Assembly (NCBI GenBank): GCA_015680685.1
Contig: MNCI01008863.1
Location: forward strand, 783,642 to 847,641
Length of the DNA stretch: 64,000 nucleotides
Source: Gnetum montanum
Taxonomy: Eukaryota; Streptophyta; Gnetopsida; Gnetales; Gnetaceae
Direction: 5' to 3'
Each line of letters opens with the position of its first letter. Position 1 is the first letter of the stretch. Positions 47,001 to 58,991 of the stretch are shown in pieces. The notes below the pieces were generated by a model. That model saw only the letters and a list, made by a program, of their open reading frames with translations, searched no databases and was not told the origin of the DNA. A program made the position numbers and the translations under genes.

Positions 47001-47734
47001 TTACGAAGCTGCAATCATCAAAGAGATTTTGATGAACAAAGAAAAATTGTGTTATATAGAGAGAGAAAAGGTGGGATTGGAGGTGGTTATGGTAATTTGT
47101 AGTTTGAAATTAGCATAAGAAATAAAAATAGAAAGAAACAAAGTACCAAATTAGAAATTTCCATTTTGCTATTAGTAATTGACATAAGAAATGAAGAAAC
47201 TAAATTAGAATTTTCCTATGTATAAAGAATTTACTACATTTTCCCTATGGTGAGAAGAACCAAATTAAAAGTTTCTATTTCATAGTTTAGAAATTAGTGA
47301 ATTAAAACCTAGATACAATCAAAGATCATATAGAAGTTTGAAACCTAGTGATACTAAGTAGAATTAATCTCCTATTATTTTTGTTTTAATATAGCTAGTT
47401 TTAATACTCTAATTTGAATTTTATTTAGAATTAGGCTAGTTTTAGCGTATTGACTTATGATGTGTGCATCACTATGTGTTTTGCATATATAGTGTTAATG
47501 TTATTATTCAAATAAGTGAACTAATACATGAAGCTTATTTTTAAAATTATATTAATCATATCGTATGTCAAAACCATGATGGTTCAAAGTATTCAACCAA
47601 AACATTGAAGGCCATAATTACAATAAAGATTCATCTTGGTTTGGTTTGAGATTTAAACCTAACTTAAAAATATAAAAATAAAGCTAAAAATATCTTATAA
47701 TGGTAAACACTCTTCCCTCTGCGCAACACTTTAT

Positions 47735-49492
47735 ATGCACCTTGGAATTATTTTTGAATTCAACTGGCTGCACATTAAAATACGTCACACGCCGCTGTTC
47801 ATGCCTGCAGCTGACCGCCATGCGTCTGGTGCTCGTCCCCCGGCGCTCTCTGTGGATCTGCTGACGCCGCCTGCAGCCGTTCACCTGCCAATATCGATCC
47901 AAACTGCTGATCGCGCATTCAATTTTTGGAGCCGTTTTTTCGGTCGCCGCGGCCCTGGCAGCTCTTCCTTCGGTCGCGGTGGTGGCCAATCTGCTCCCAG
48001 TCGCGGCCGATTTTCCTCCCGTCGCGGCTGCGATCGCATCGCTAACAGATCCTCCGACCTATGGCGCTCTGACCCTGCGCACTCCAACAAGGGTTTCTGG
48101 CCTGGTTCTGCTTCTGGTTCGGGTCAGGGTTTCGCCTGGCCACCGCCTCAGGGTCAAAACTTCGTTTGGCCGCCGTCTCAGCCATCGCCTCCCTCACGTT
48201 GCGCGCTGCATGCGCATCCCGCGGCCAGATCTGTTCAGCCCTCGACCAGATCTGCACAACTAGAGTTGAATATCAGAGTTGGTTGCAGGATCTGCATTGT
48301 GGTGCTATTGCTGCAGGTTGTTCATCGCGTTCCTACCGACGTGGAGCCAGTTCCAATGGACGAGGAGCTTCTTTCAGGCAAGGATATGGACGAATCTTCA
48401 GCGGCTGCTTCTTCTTCTCCTCAGGGGAGTTCTCTCAACTCAGAATCTTTGGATTTTCTGCTACCTCAAGATATTTTTGACTCTTTTTCTCAAGACTTTT
48501 CTGCACGTTTTTTTTTTTTCAAATAGTAGGTTATCTACCTCGCTCTTTAAGCATCAATCTGCATATTAAAACTATTTTACAAGCTCACGGAATTCAAGTT
48601 TCACACGCTCGATACTATGCTCGTAATTTTGTTCTTGCTGAGCTTTCGGAGGCTTCTCAAATCGAGAAAGCTCTCTCTGTTCGAATTTTCCCTGCTCGTA
48701 ATGCTACACTCATCGCCCGGGCCTGGAAATTTGATTTCAATGTCAGCGACCCAGCCTTTAATATTATCCCTTGTTATGTAGAGCTCCCTCATCTTCCTTT
48801 AATCTTTTCACCTCTTGAGCGAGACATAGTTAGCACCTTAGGTCGAGTCATCTCCAAACGTGGAATTGAGGTTAACGGGGCTCACTATCGTCGCTATTGT
48901 ATTGAACTAGACATTTCCAAAAAAAAAAACCATTTTAAATTTAGGAGCTGGAGGCAAGGTTTTTAAACAAAAGGTTGACTATTTTTATCTTTCTAACTCC
49001 TATAGCTACTGCCATCGTGTAGAGCACCACATTTCCACCTGTCCCTTTCTAGCTAAGAAAAAATCTCAAACCAATCCTCCCAAATCCAGTCCTGTAGTCA
49101 CTCCTCAACCTAACCCACCAATTGCTCCCATTAAGTTCGGTTCTACTTCTAACAATGTTTCACACCTTTCTTCCTCGTCTGCTCCTCTCAAGGCAAGAGT
49201 CTCTCAATCCCATTCTCTCATTAAGGCCAAGTCTAAAGCACCAATCATCCACTCACAATCAGTCCAAGACTCACTTCTACGAGATGAGTTTGTTATGGTC
49301 GGGGGAAGGAAAAGGGCTAAAGCATCTAACACCACCACTCCTCCTTCCTCTCCTCTGCCCAAAACTAACCCAGCTTTAATTGTAAATACCAGCAACTCCT
49401 TTGCCATTCTTTCCTCTACTATGACAACTGACACTCCTAACCCCAATCCTTCTACCGCCTTGTCACTCATAACAACTAGAGCTTCTCCATGA
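47735..49492 (+). pseudogene. LINE ORF1 (DUF4283-like nucleic-acid-binding protein)
   Basis: The N-terminal part is Gly/Arg/Ser/Pro-rich (SRFFGRRGPGSSSFGRGGGQ). A frameshift in a T-run near 48515 and another in an A-run near 48925 break it. In between lies RAWKFDFNVSD with PCYVELPHLPLIFSP, typical of the DUF4283-like domain in plant LINE ORF1. A degenerate zinc knuckle (YSYCHRVEHHISTC) keeps C, H and C but has Tyr for the first Cys. It ends CCATGA at 49490-49492, overlapping the ATG of ORF2 at 49489. Confidence 0.65.
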
Positions 49493-52400
49493 ACTTCCTA
49501 TCTTGGAATGTCCGAGGCCTAACTGACAGGCTTCGTCGCAAAAGAGCCAGCAACTTTATCTCTAGCTTAAATCTCACTTTGGATTTTCTCCTCCTCCAAG
49601 AAATCAAGATCTCAGCCGAACAATTATCTTTTTCAGCCCACGGGTTTCTTCCCCATTCTTCCGTTCTTGCTACTTCGCATGAGTGTGGCAAAGGTGGCGC
49701 AGCCATTCTGTATCCAGCTTATTGGAAAGACAAACTCCTTCAGCACGGGTCCGATTTAGGTCACCGAGTGACCTGGGCTGTTTTCTCATCCTCACATGGT
49801 CCCTTCGGAGTTTGTTCTATTTATGCCCCCAATGACTCTACCGAACGCGCCCAACTGTGGCATGAACTCACTCATAGCCTCCCTTCTATTCCTTGGATTT
49901 TTGGTGGCGATTTTAACATGATGGAATTCTCTCATGACAAGCTCGGGGGTGTTTTCTCTCAACTTCCGCATCAAGAATTTCACGCCTGGTCAAATTTTAA
50001 GAAACGTTTCTATCTTTCGGACGGCATCGCAAACACTGCTAGTGGCTCTCTAAACAGCTTCACTTGGAACAATCTTCGTAAGGGGCAGGCTCGCATTTAT
50101 AGTCGGCTAGATAGGTATTACTTTTCCACCCTTTCTTTTTGGCAGACCCTTTCTACTACTAAAGTCCACCAACACGCAACCTTATCTGATCATTTCCCTA
50201 TTACTTTATCTATGCAAATCCATAATGACCACCAACGACGGAATTATCATCTCTTTAGGTTACATAGCCAATGTTTCTCTTCTCCTTCCGCCCAACAACT
50301 TCTTTCTAGCCTTTGGAATGCTGAACCAAGACCCTTAGGTTCAACGGGTTGGATCCACTGGTGGCTTCGAACTACTAGTAGAGTTAGGAATTTCGCCCGT
50401 CATTATGGTATGGAAGTTGCCTCTCGCTCTCGGCAAGAGTACACCAACATATGCTCTACCATTGAGCACCTTACAACCAAACTAACTGATGATCCCTTCA
50501 ATAGTCACCTTCAAGGGGAGCTTGCCAGAGCCCGTATTGCCTTTCAACATTGGGAAGTATATAAGGCACAAGGTGCCTTGATTAAAAGTCGACTCACTTG
50601 GCTAAACATACAAGACGAGCACTGTAAGGAATTCTTTAAGTACCTTAACCGATCCCCCCCTTCACCCTCTTTAGATAAACTCTCCATAAATGGTTCCATT
50701 ATCACTGACCAAAATAGTCTTCTCTCTTATCTTAAAGAACACTTTGAGGCCTTATTCACCACTACTCCTATGGATCCTGCATCCTTCGCGGCAGCTACTC
50801 TAAATTATCCTAAACTGGTTAATTCCTCTATGTTGACAATTTTAGAAGCCGATATTACTCCGCTTGAGCTTCGACAGGCTTGCTTTAACCTAAGCCCTGG
50901 GAAAGCCCCGGGTTATGATGGTTTTCCAGTTGAATTTTTTCAAAAGCATTGGGATCTGGATGGTTCTGACCTCTTCCATGTTATCAAAGAGGCTACGCTT
51001 ACTGGCTCTTTGGGACCAATCTTAAACCAAGGGATTATTCGTCTTCTCCCTAAAACTGGAGATCCAACTTGTATCTCCAATTAGCGACCTATCACCTTAC
51101 TTAATGTGGTTTACAAAATTTGGGCAAAGTGTTTGGCTTTGCGATTAAAGAAAGTCCTTACCTTTATTATTTCCCCCCAGTAGACTGGCTTTGTTCTGGG
51201 AAGATACAAATTAAATAACGTGGTGGCTGCTTGGGAAGGTCTTAAGTGGGCTGAGGATGAGGGTCAGGATATCCTCCTGATGAAGCTTGACTACGCTAAG
51301 GCCTATGATAACATTAAGTGGGACTTCATTATCCAAACCATGACTAAATTGGGTTTTGGCCCTAAGTTCATTCATATGGTAGAATGCTTATTCTCAGATG
51401 CTACTGCGCAAATTGCGACTACCTTCGGCATCTCTTCTCCCTTTTCTATTCATAGGTCTGTTAGGCAAGGTTGTCCTCTTGCTCCTTATCTCTTCATCAT
51501 AGCGGCTGATTTTCTCTGTCATCAAATCAGCTTGGATATCCAAAACAATGTTTTATTTGGGGTCCCTATATCTTCTCCTCAACATCAGCTCCTCAATATG
51601 CATTTCGCTGATGACTCATTTTTCCTTATTCAAAACAATGCGGATAATGTGCAGTGTCTCTTGTCTCGAGTAGAGCAATATTGCTCCCTCTCGGGATTTG
51701 TCATAAATTGGCGGAAATCTTCTGTTTATAGCTTCACCAATAACTACAGTCATTTGCCCAATTATAGTTGGAAGCGTACTCAAGATCATGAGATCATTAA
51801 GCTCTTGGGAATTCCCTTTTTCTTTAGAGGCCCAACGTCTGAGCTCTGGGACCAAGTAATTGCTTGAATTCACAGAAAAATGGAAAAATGGAAAACCAAA
51901 CCCCTCACCCTTGCCGGAAGGTATCTAATCTGTAAGTCTATTTGTGCCTCTACCCATGTTTATTACTCGTCATGTTGGGCCCCTTCCCATGCTTCTTATC
52001 AAAAGCTTGAACGTTTATTTCGAGACTTCATGTGGTCATCTAAGGACTCTCAAAAAGGCTTTCATCGTGTAGCTTGGAATATTGTAACTCTTCCTAAGAA
52101 CAAAGGCGGATTGGGCCTTTTGAACTCCTTTAAGCAAGGTCTCACCCTTGTCACTAAGTGGTTGATTCAGCACTTAGATGCCCCCAATATTATTGGGAAT
52201 CTCCTTCATTTAAGGCTTCGACAAGCATTTCCTAAGAATAGGTTATCTGGAAGGGTATCCACCTTGTTAATTGGATCCTCTCTCCTCACGACATTATCAT
52301 TCCTGGAACACATGTTTTCAAAAGCATTTGGAAGGCTTGGCAAGTCTTACATTCTCATGTGAATTGCAATAATATACATATCAATCCTACTCTTCTTTCT

Positions 52401-53360
52401 AAGATTTGCCCTTGGTGGCTGCCCCTCTGTCCTGCTCCTCTAGCCACCTCAAATTCCAAGGTAGCCACCATCTGGTTTCAAAAGGGAGTTGTTTCCCTTA
52501 GTTGTCTTCGTCTCACCAATCAGTGGATTACTTGGGATATGTTCGAAAACTTATATGGGGCTTCCAGAATTATGCACCATTGCCTTGATAGACTTTATCA
52601 CTTCATTCATCAGAATTTGCATGTGGAAGCTTCGGTTCCTAGTCTCTTCCATGGTCTTCAATGGTCTAATGGATCGAACCTTCTACCCTATAAACCTCAT
52701 GTGCCCTTTCAATTGTTGCATGATTCCTCTACGATTGTTAACCGTTGCAATCGGGCATGGCACAAAGAAGAGTCCGAACAGTTTTGGCTCTCTCTCTTTT
52801 CTCGAGTTTGGAGCCTTCCGACTCTTCCAAAAATTAAGCAATTTCTTTGGTGCCTCTTGCATCAAGGCCTGCCTATCGGCAAACGTCGTGAATACCTTGG
52901 GATTTCAAACCCTACCTGCCCTCTCTGTGGAGGTCCTGAAAATTTTGTCCATGTTTTTTGGCATTGCCCTTTCGCTCAGTCTTCATGGGAATGGGTTTCT
53001 AAGGTTTTTCCTTTGTGCACATTTTCCCATGAGGATATCTTATTCGGCTTTTTGGCCACCCCCTCTTCAGACCTTCTGTTTCTTTGGAAAGTTATTAGGC
53101 CCCTCGTTCTTTACTTTATATGGAAGCGCAGATGCACTGCTCTTTTCCAGAACACTAATTCGTCAAACTCTAACCATTTAAATATTATGGAAAAATCTCA
53201 AATTCTTCGCCTTGTGCATTTCCAAATTTTATCTCATACTTCTAAGTTAAAGTTGGATACTAATCAGTTGTTTTTTTGTTTGCAGCCTTGGAGCAGATAC
53301 ACCAACTCGTGCACTCTTTCCAATCTCGATCTGCTACATCGGAGTGTGTTATCATCATAA
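49489..53360 (+). pseudogene. LINE ORF2: endonuclease, reverse transcriptase, zinc finger
   Basis: The endonuclease domain starts MNFLSWNVRGL and has LLLQEIKIS, IFGGDFNMM and LSDHFPI, so the catalytic residues look intact. RT has KAPGYDGFPVEFF, LDYAKAYDNI, RQGCPLAPYLF and FADD with both Asp. The end has CPLCGGPENFVHVFWHCPFA, a zinc finger typical of these elements. Stops: TAG near 51082 (where N-W-R-P is expected), TAG at about 51181 after SPQ, and TGA at about 51865. A frameshift lies near 52250. The main frame continues to TAA at 53358-53360. It would nick target DNA and copy its own RNA in the nucleus. Confidence 0.85.
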
Positions 53361-53639
53361 TTTTGAGCTCTTTGTTGTTCTCCTGGTCTTATAAACTCGC
53401 AGTTCCTAAGGATTCCCAGCATTTGATAGCTCTTTGGCATGTACTCCCTTCTCTGGCATGTACTCCCACACCCCGAGAAAGATTATGTTTCAAGATGTTT
53501 TCTTTCAACACTCGTATTTGTCTTTGTTCTTCTCCCTATTTATCCATCAATATGTTCAGATGTTGATCATGTACTTATTCTCATTGAATTAATAAAATTC
53601 TCTTTTTGGGGTCCGACACCTCCCCCAATACGTCTCTGA

Positions 53640-53856
53640 GTTGTACAAGGCGCTTATTTTTAAAATTATCCCATTTTCGCTGATGCAAGTAAATATCCAT
53701 TGGTCGTTGCCTATAGCTTGGAGAATGGTAACTTTGCAATTTTCGATGAATTGTAAGTTGATTACAGGCATTCATGCCCCAACTCCGTGAAGCAATCGAC
53801 ATTGCTGAATTGAAAGCACTGAGTAAAAAAGTGTGCAAATCAGCTTTGTAATCCAT
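53640..53856 (+). other. Possible terminal exon of an unknown gene
   Basis: Plus-strand pieces read KYPLVVAYSLENGNFAIFDE (53690-53750) and, in another frame, MPQLREAIDIAELKALSKKV up to TAA near 53850. Both look like real protein, the second a helical C-terminus. They cannot be joined by a normal intron: only about 15 bp separate a GTAAGT donor and a CAG acceptor. A WD40-type origin for the first piece is conceivable but unproven. It is probably a broken exon. Confidence 0.3.
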
Positions 53857-53859
53857 AAC

Positions 53860-55720
53860 TAAGAAACAAAGAACTGCACTACTAAAACTGCCAAAAAATT
53901 TCAGGGCAACCAGCAGACAGACAGAAAAAAGGAATCGTCATTTATATGCTATAACTTTTTTAGCATACAACTCATCCTTCCGCTAATTTTTATGCTTTAT
54001 GCCCTTTGTTTTCAAGATGTTATATAATTAGCTCGTTCCTTAAATATCATCGAAAACGAAAAGCTGCCAAATGGATGGCCTTTAGCGCCTTTCAAACTTT
54101 CTAAAAACCCTTTTTTTAAAGAAACATTAATGTCACTGCATCAACGTTGACATCGCCCTTTAAATTCACGGATATAGGCGAAATGAGGTGGACAAGGGCG
54201 AATTTTTACCATCCACGCATAGATAAAACAATACAGAAAAATACGAGGCCCAAGAATTAAAAACTAAACCATATACAACAATTAGAATAGATTTCTTTTT
54301 AATCAACCACCTTTTAGATATGGGAAAAGAATTGAATCACACCGATCATGAATATCAAAACGAAGGTTGAACAAGAAACATGTGCTTATGAAGACATCTT
54401 AAACTACCGCGTAGACAAGTTTCACAGAAAGCATACAGTAAAGTGACCTTGCAGAAGCACCCGTCAAGATTCGCGGATAATACACTAAATCCGCTCTAAT
54501 TTTACCTCAAGGGAGAAGCAGTTCGCAAAGTTCCAGGGGTTACCGTTACTTAAGAAAGCCAATTATCATGCAGCAATAAATGCAATTTAATAAGATATTT
54601 GGTTTAGGATATAAGATTATATTCTTGTCATACATTTTACCAGCAGACCAGACAAGTAAAAATGTATGCATCAACATTGCTGGTGTTTAACATAGACATA
54701 TCAAAGGTAAGAAATTTTGAAATAATTTATAAATGTGGAAAAAAGAATATCACTAATTTCAATGGACAATTGACAACGTTTTGATTTGATCAGCACAATA
54801 TCAGACGTAACTCCATTCTGTTCCTTGAAGACAAGTTGGTAGAACACAGAACCATCATTATTGGGATACTATGCAGAAGACATAAAAAGGCCTAAAATTT
54901 TACACAACATTCATCCATTATTGTGATCTTTTGCATTGACAAGGAAATGAAGATTTCAATCAATTGTCTTAGTTCCATGGTGATTCCCGTACCTAATAAA
55001 GCATTTATCCTCTGCATGATTTAGGCAGTGCAAATTACATTTACCACTGTTAAATCTGCCCAAGCTTAACTTATTTAAACTCACTTGACATAATGCCAAC
55101 ATTACAGTATGAAATGAACCTTTAAAACTCCTACTTCATCCTTGTGCCATTCTTATGGTTAAGTTTGCAATAATAATTCAAAATGACAGCCTTTGTGGTT
55201 TAAAATGATTTTTTGAAATTAAAAGTAAAAGCATATTAGCATTAATGCCAATGCAGATGTTGAATTAAAAACCTTAAAAAACATCCTGTATCGTGGCTGA
55301 TTTCTCTCATAACCATAGTTCATTCTTGGAAGGAACTACAATCTTGCTTTTTACAGATTGGGTAAACAATTTCAAACGTTAAATTGGGAATTCACTTCTT
55401 AGAAATAATGGAAACTGAAATAAGATATTTTATAACAACATAGAACCAAAGGATCTATTAGACAACCAATACATTCAAGTTATGAAAACAAATACAAACT
55501 TAACAAAATTGCTAAGTGTCACTAGATGCAACCAAAATAAATCATATAAATTTTTCGCAACAATATTGAATTTTTGCATCATATGCTTAATCATATGATA
55601 ACATAAGACAAATAGAAAAAAAAACATGTTATTCATCATTAAGGGTTCCACAGCCACATTACTTACATGTGTACTCTTCTTTTAATAGGTAAATCTATGT
55701 TTCACTCTATACTGACCTAA
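53860..55720. other. Intergenic, no gene seen
   Basis: AT-rich sequence without supportable genes. Short open frames lack domains and splice context. Confidence 0.55.
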
Positions 55721-55722
55721 AT

Positions 55723-57480
55723 TGTCGGTGTAAGGCTAGAAGGGAAAACAAACATCGAAAGATCGTTGGGCAGGCACAGCTGACCTTGCCTTTGCCCGAG
55801 GGCAAGTTGAAAAAAAAATGAAAGCAGAGTGCCTTGGATGGTCTGCACGCAAATCAATCAAGGACTTCCCCGAGCGTAAACTATGGCTTGCGCTGGGGTT
55901 ATCGTAATTGATGTTTTAAAATGCAAACAGTGTGCATGAAATGTAAACAGAAACGTAAACTAAATGTAAAATAGAGTAAACAGAATAATGGCTGGCAAAA
56001 TGAACTATATTGTATTGCTTAGAAAAGATGTGCACCGGTCAAAGCGTAGCTGCACATGTGGATGGTAGGTCAAGCGCTAAGCCCCGGAGTGATGTGATGT
56101 GATGTGTTTCAAAAGTGCTTGGATGCTAGGAGTCAGGTGTGCCGAGCACCCAAGGATTGTTGGTTTGAGTTTCCTAAGCCATTTAACTCAAAAATTGTCA
56201 ACCTCGTTTATGTGAATTGATAGGGTATTTATAGGGTTGGGCTGGGCTCGGGCACGGAATTCGTGAATGGAATCAACGGCTAAGGGATGAGAGAAAAATG
56301 GATCAAGTGACATGTGTCCAGTGGACAGTTGTGCATGAGTTGGATGTGTGTTGGCAAGCTACGTTCTGGACCAGGTGCATTGTATCTTACAATGTGTGGC
56401 TTACTCAAGCCCATGAAAGTACATACAATTTAAACTGTGAGGGCTTGACAAGCCCCACAAGTGAAAATTTACAATGGAATCAAAAGAACTTGACTCTGGC
56501 TCGCTTGAAACTTCTGGATTTTTGACTTGATTGCTGCAAAATGTCGGTTCGAGTGATTCCGTGGATGTTTGAAGTATGTTTGCTTGACAAGAATTTCTAG
56601 CGTGAGTTGATTTTGTCTCAGCGTGACTTGAGCTGCACTCATGCTATTCTTAGTGTGAATGAACAAAAACTTTGCAATTTTTCACCAAATTTTGGAAATT
56701 TGAAGCTTGATTCTTGAAGTACAAGGATTGCCTAATTGTGATTGACGAATTGAACCTGAAAATGCCTTCGAGCTATTTATGGTAAGTCGTGTTGGAGTCA
56801 CGCTGCAGCATGACCACAGCGTGACATGCAGCATGACATAACTCAACATGACATATCAAATCTTGCAAAAACTTTCAATTTTGAGCTGAAATCTGGCATT
56901 CTGAAGACATGGGCATGAAGTTGTCAAGGACATGCTCTGATGCCCTGAGGAGGATGACTTACACATTGACAAGATAGTCACTTTGACTCAGTTTTGAGGC
57001 TTCCCAGAGTTGGTCACGCTGCAGCGTGACATGCAGCGTGACCTACAAAAACTTGCTATTTTGAGCTTGAAATCTAGCATTCTGGAGGCTGGGATCCATA
57101 GTTATCAATAGTGAACCTTGGATGACTTGCACCCTTGAAATCAAGTCATTTTGACTCAGTTTTGAAGCTTTAAAACTTGGTCATGCTGGAGTCACGTTGC
57201 AGCGTGACATGCAGCATGACTGAGAAAACATGCACCTTTTGACTTGAAGTTTGAACTCTTGAATGCTGAAACTTGAGTGGACATTAGTGGCCTTTGAGGA
57301 TGGCTTTTTTTTTTAATCTATTGGAGTTGCTCATGTTAAGGATAAGCTAGCTTGACATGACAATTAAGCTTGCTCGAGTTCACTAGGCGTGGGTTCCGTG
57401 CCTTGCCAAATATTTCCTCCTGAATGCTAGAAAGGGATTGAGTCGTTTCAAAGTGTTAGGCCGAAATTAGTGGTGTTTCA
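55723..57480 (-). mobile_element. 3' LTR of Tat-lineage element 2
   Basis: On the minus strand the LTR starts TGAAACACC at 57480, directly after the polypurine tract, as in element 1. It ends near ACACCGACA at 55723. TATAAATA lies at 56233-56226, and the palindrome array at 56560-57230 lies upstream of it in the LTR sense. The length of about 1.76 kb depends on the inferred left end. Confidence 0.6.
56560..57230. repeat. Array of GTCACGCTGCAGCGTGAC palindromes in the element 2 LTR
   Basis: A perfect 18-bp palindrome lies at 57013-57030, with near copies at 56797-56814 (one mismatch) and 57191-57208 (one mismatch). Each is followed by ATGCAGCRTGAC. Half-sites AGCGTGAC, AGCATGAC and AACATGAC occur between them. 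The blocks recur about every 190-210 bp together with TTTTGAGCTGAAATCTGGCA-type sequence, so the array consists of diverged repeats of that length. Confidence 0.85.
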
Positions 57481-57482
57481 TT

Positions 57483-57493
57483 GGCCCCTCTTT
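57483..57493 (-). other. Polypurine tract of element 2
   Basis: AAAGAGGGGCC on the minus strand, two bases from the LTR start at 57480. It is identical to the element 1 tract at 9496-9506. Confidence 0.75.
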
Positions 57494-58619
57494 GTTGATG
57501 TCTGGAGGAATCTACCTAAGAGGCGTCGACAAAGAATTGCAAAACACCATGAACAAAAAAGCATCAAGCATCAACCATTCGCCCTTGGCCGGATTGCATT
57601 GCACTGTTTTCAAAAGTACATGGGATTGAGGGAATGTGGTTCAAGATGCAAGGGGAGTGGTTGTAACTAGGGAAATCAGGAGTTGTTCATGGGTTATAAT
57701 TGCTGCCAGGATTGTGGAATAGGAAATGCTCTCACATGAATGAGCTATATCCTTGGTCCTTATCAATAGCCAGTTTTTAGCAGACTCTAGGCTGAGATAT
57801 AGAAAGTGCGTTCTTTGGAGAAATAGGACTCCTATAGAGTGTTTACGGGGCCTGTTGTAAATAGCCAAAGCCACATGATGATGTGCAACATGATCTCTTT
57901 GAGACATGAGTGTAACTGTTTTCCAAGACAATTGCCTTCTCGCTTGGGGCTTGTATGAGAATAGCTAATAGCCTTTTGTTCAATGATGTCAACGGGGTCA
58001 TGAAGACCTTTTCCGTGCATTTTTCTCTTTGAACTTTTTGTTCTTTTTCTTTTGTCTTTTTCTTTTCTTTTATTTTTCTTTTCTCGGTCTTTTTGAAAGA
58101 GCTTGCTTTTTGTGCTGTGCTCGTGTTTGAGCGCTTGCATTTTGCATCATGTACTGTGTTTTGCGTCGCAACTACTTAGAGAGTCGCAGTGTGCAACAGT
58201 GTATGTATCTAGAGTTTTGAACTAAGTGGAATGCATCCAAGGGTGTAATTAAATAGGAAAATTGGGACATTATGGGAAAATAGGGGGTGTATCAGGAGTT
58301 GGGAATGTACTTATGAACGAATTGATTAACCTAGTTACGTGTGTTAGGAAAAATGTGATACCTTGTTGTGATGATGAAGTGCATCTATGTACGAATGCCT
58401 CAGGAGTGTCATCTTGCAAACATAACTCCAAGAAGACAAGAAAACACAAATAAATTAGTTAACTAAGCACTTTAAACTAGGAGATGGAGTCACCACGTGC
58501 AATTTCAAAAGCAAATAGAATCATGAATAACATCAGCTTCATTAGGATCCATGAGATAAATTATGCAGCAAGTCTTTGTGGAACATGTACAACCAATTGC
58601 AGCAACATATCTTTTCAAA
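57494..58619. other. 3' untranslated region of element 2, no gene seen
   Basis: This lies between the polypurine tract and the tandem array of element 2. It includes a pyrimidine-rich run at 58020-58095 (mostly CTTTT units). The open frames present lack recognisable domains. Confidence 0.55.
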
Positions 58620-58985
58620 CTTTTCCTGGTTGTTGATGATGTCACCAGTTTATAGTCTTAGCGGACTGTTGTGGATTAGTTTTATGTCATAACCATTTGG
58701 ACAGTGCTAGTTTAGCATCGTAGTAGACGATGCATTGCTTAGTTTATAGTCATAGCGGACTGTGAAGAGACAAACCAATTTACAGTCTTAGTGGACTCCA
58801 GATGCTAGTTTCACGTCATGGCGGATAGATACGATAGTTTAGTGTCATACTGGACAGAGCTCTGTGGTGTCGGTTTATTGTCATGACTCTATGACTTTTC
58901 TGTGGTATCAGTTTTAATTCATGATGCTAGGACTTTTCTGGGGTATCAATTTTAAGTCATGATGCTAGGACTTTGACGTACCTCA
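58620..58985 (-). repeat. GTC-N6-GAC tandem array after pol of element 2
   Basis: On the minus strand, units such as GTCCGCTAAGACTATAAACT, GTCCGCTATGAC and GTCCACTAAGAC recur at roughly 30-50 bp. They match the array at 7850-8345 in position and core, but have fewer and more degenerate units. Confidence 0.75.
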
Positions 58986-58991
58986 AGTTTA

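Larger units (their letters stand above)
47690..53610 (+). mobile_element. Nearly full-length L1-type LINE
   Basis: Two ORFs overlap by ATGA in the order of plant L1 elements. ORF1 is a nucleic-acid-binding protein; ORF2 has endonuclease, RT and a C-terminal zinc finger. The 5' part (47780-48500) is notably GC-rich compared with its surroundings. The 3' end is near AATTAATAAAATTC (about 53590). Only a few stops and two or three frameshifts are seen, so it is younger than the other elements. I could not identify target-site duplications. Confidence 0.8.

Noticed and set aside
47684-48257. Minus-strand open frames in the GC-rich LINE 5' part
   Set aside because: They mirror the ORF1 coding strand; GC-rich sequence keeps several frames open by chance.
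53690-53750. Identification of the YPLVVA piece as the C-terminus of a TOPLESS-type WD40 protein
   Set aside because: Only a few residues resemble it; too short and without neighbouring exons.
53581-53856. Minus-strand frame of 91 codons
   Set aside because: The plus-strand reading in the same place looks more like protein, and no splice context supports the minus frame.
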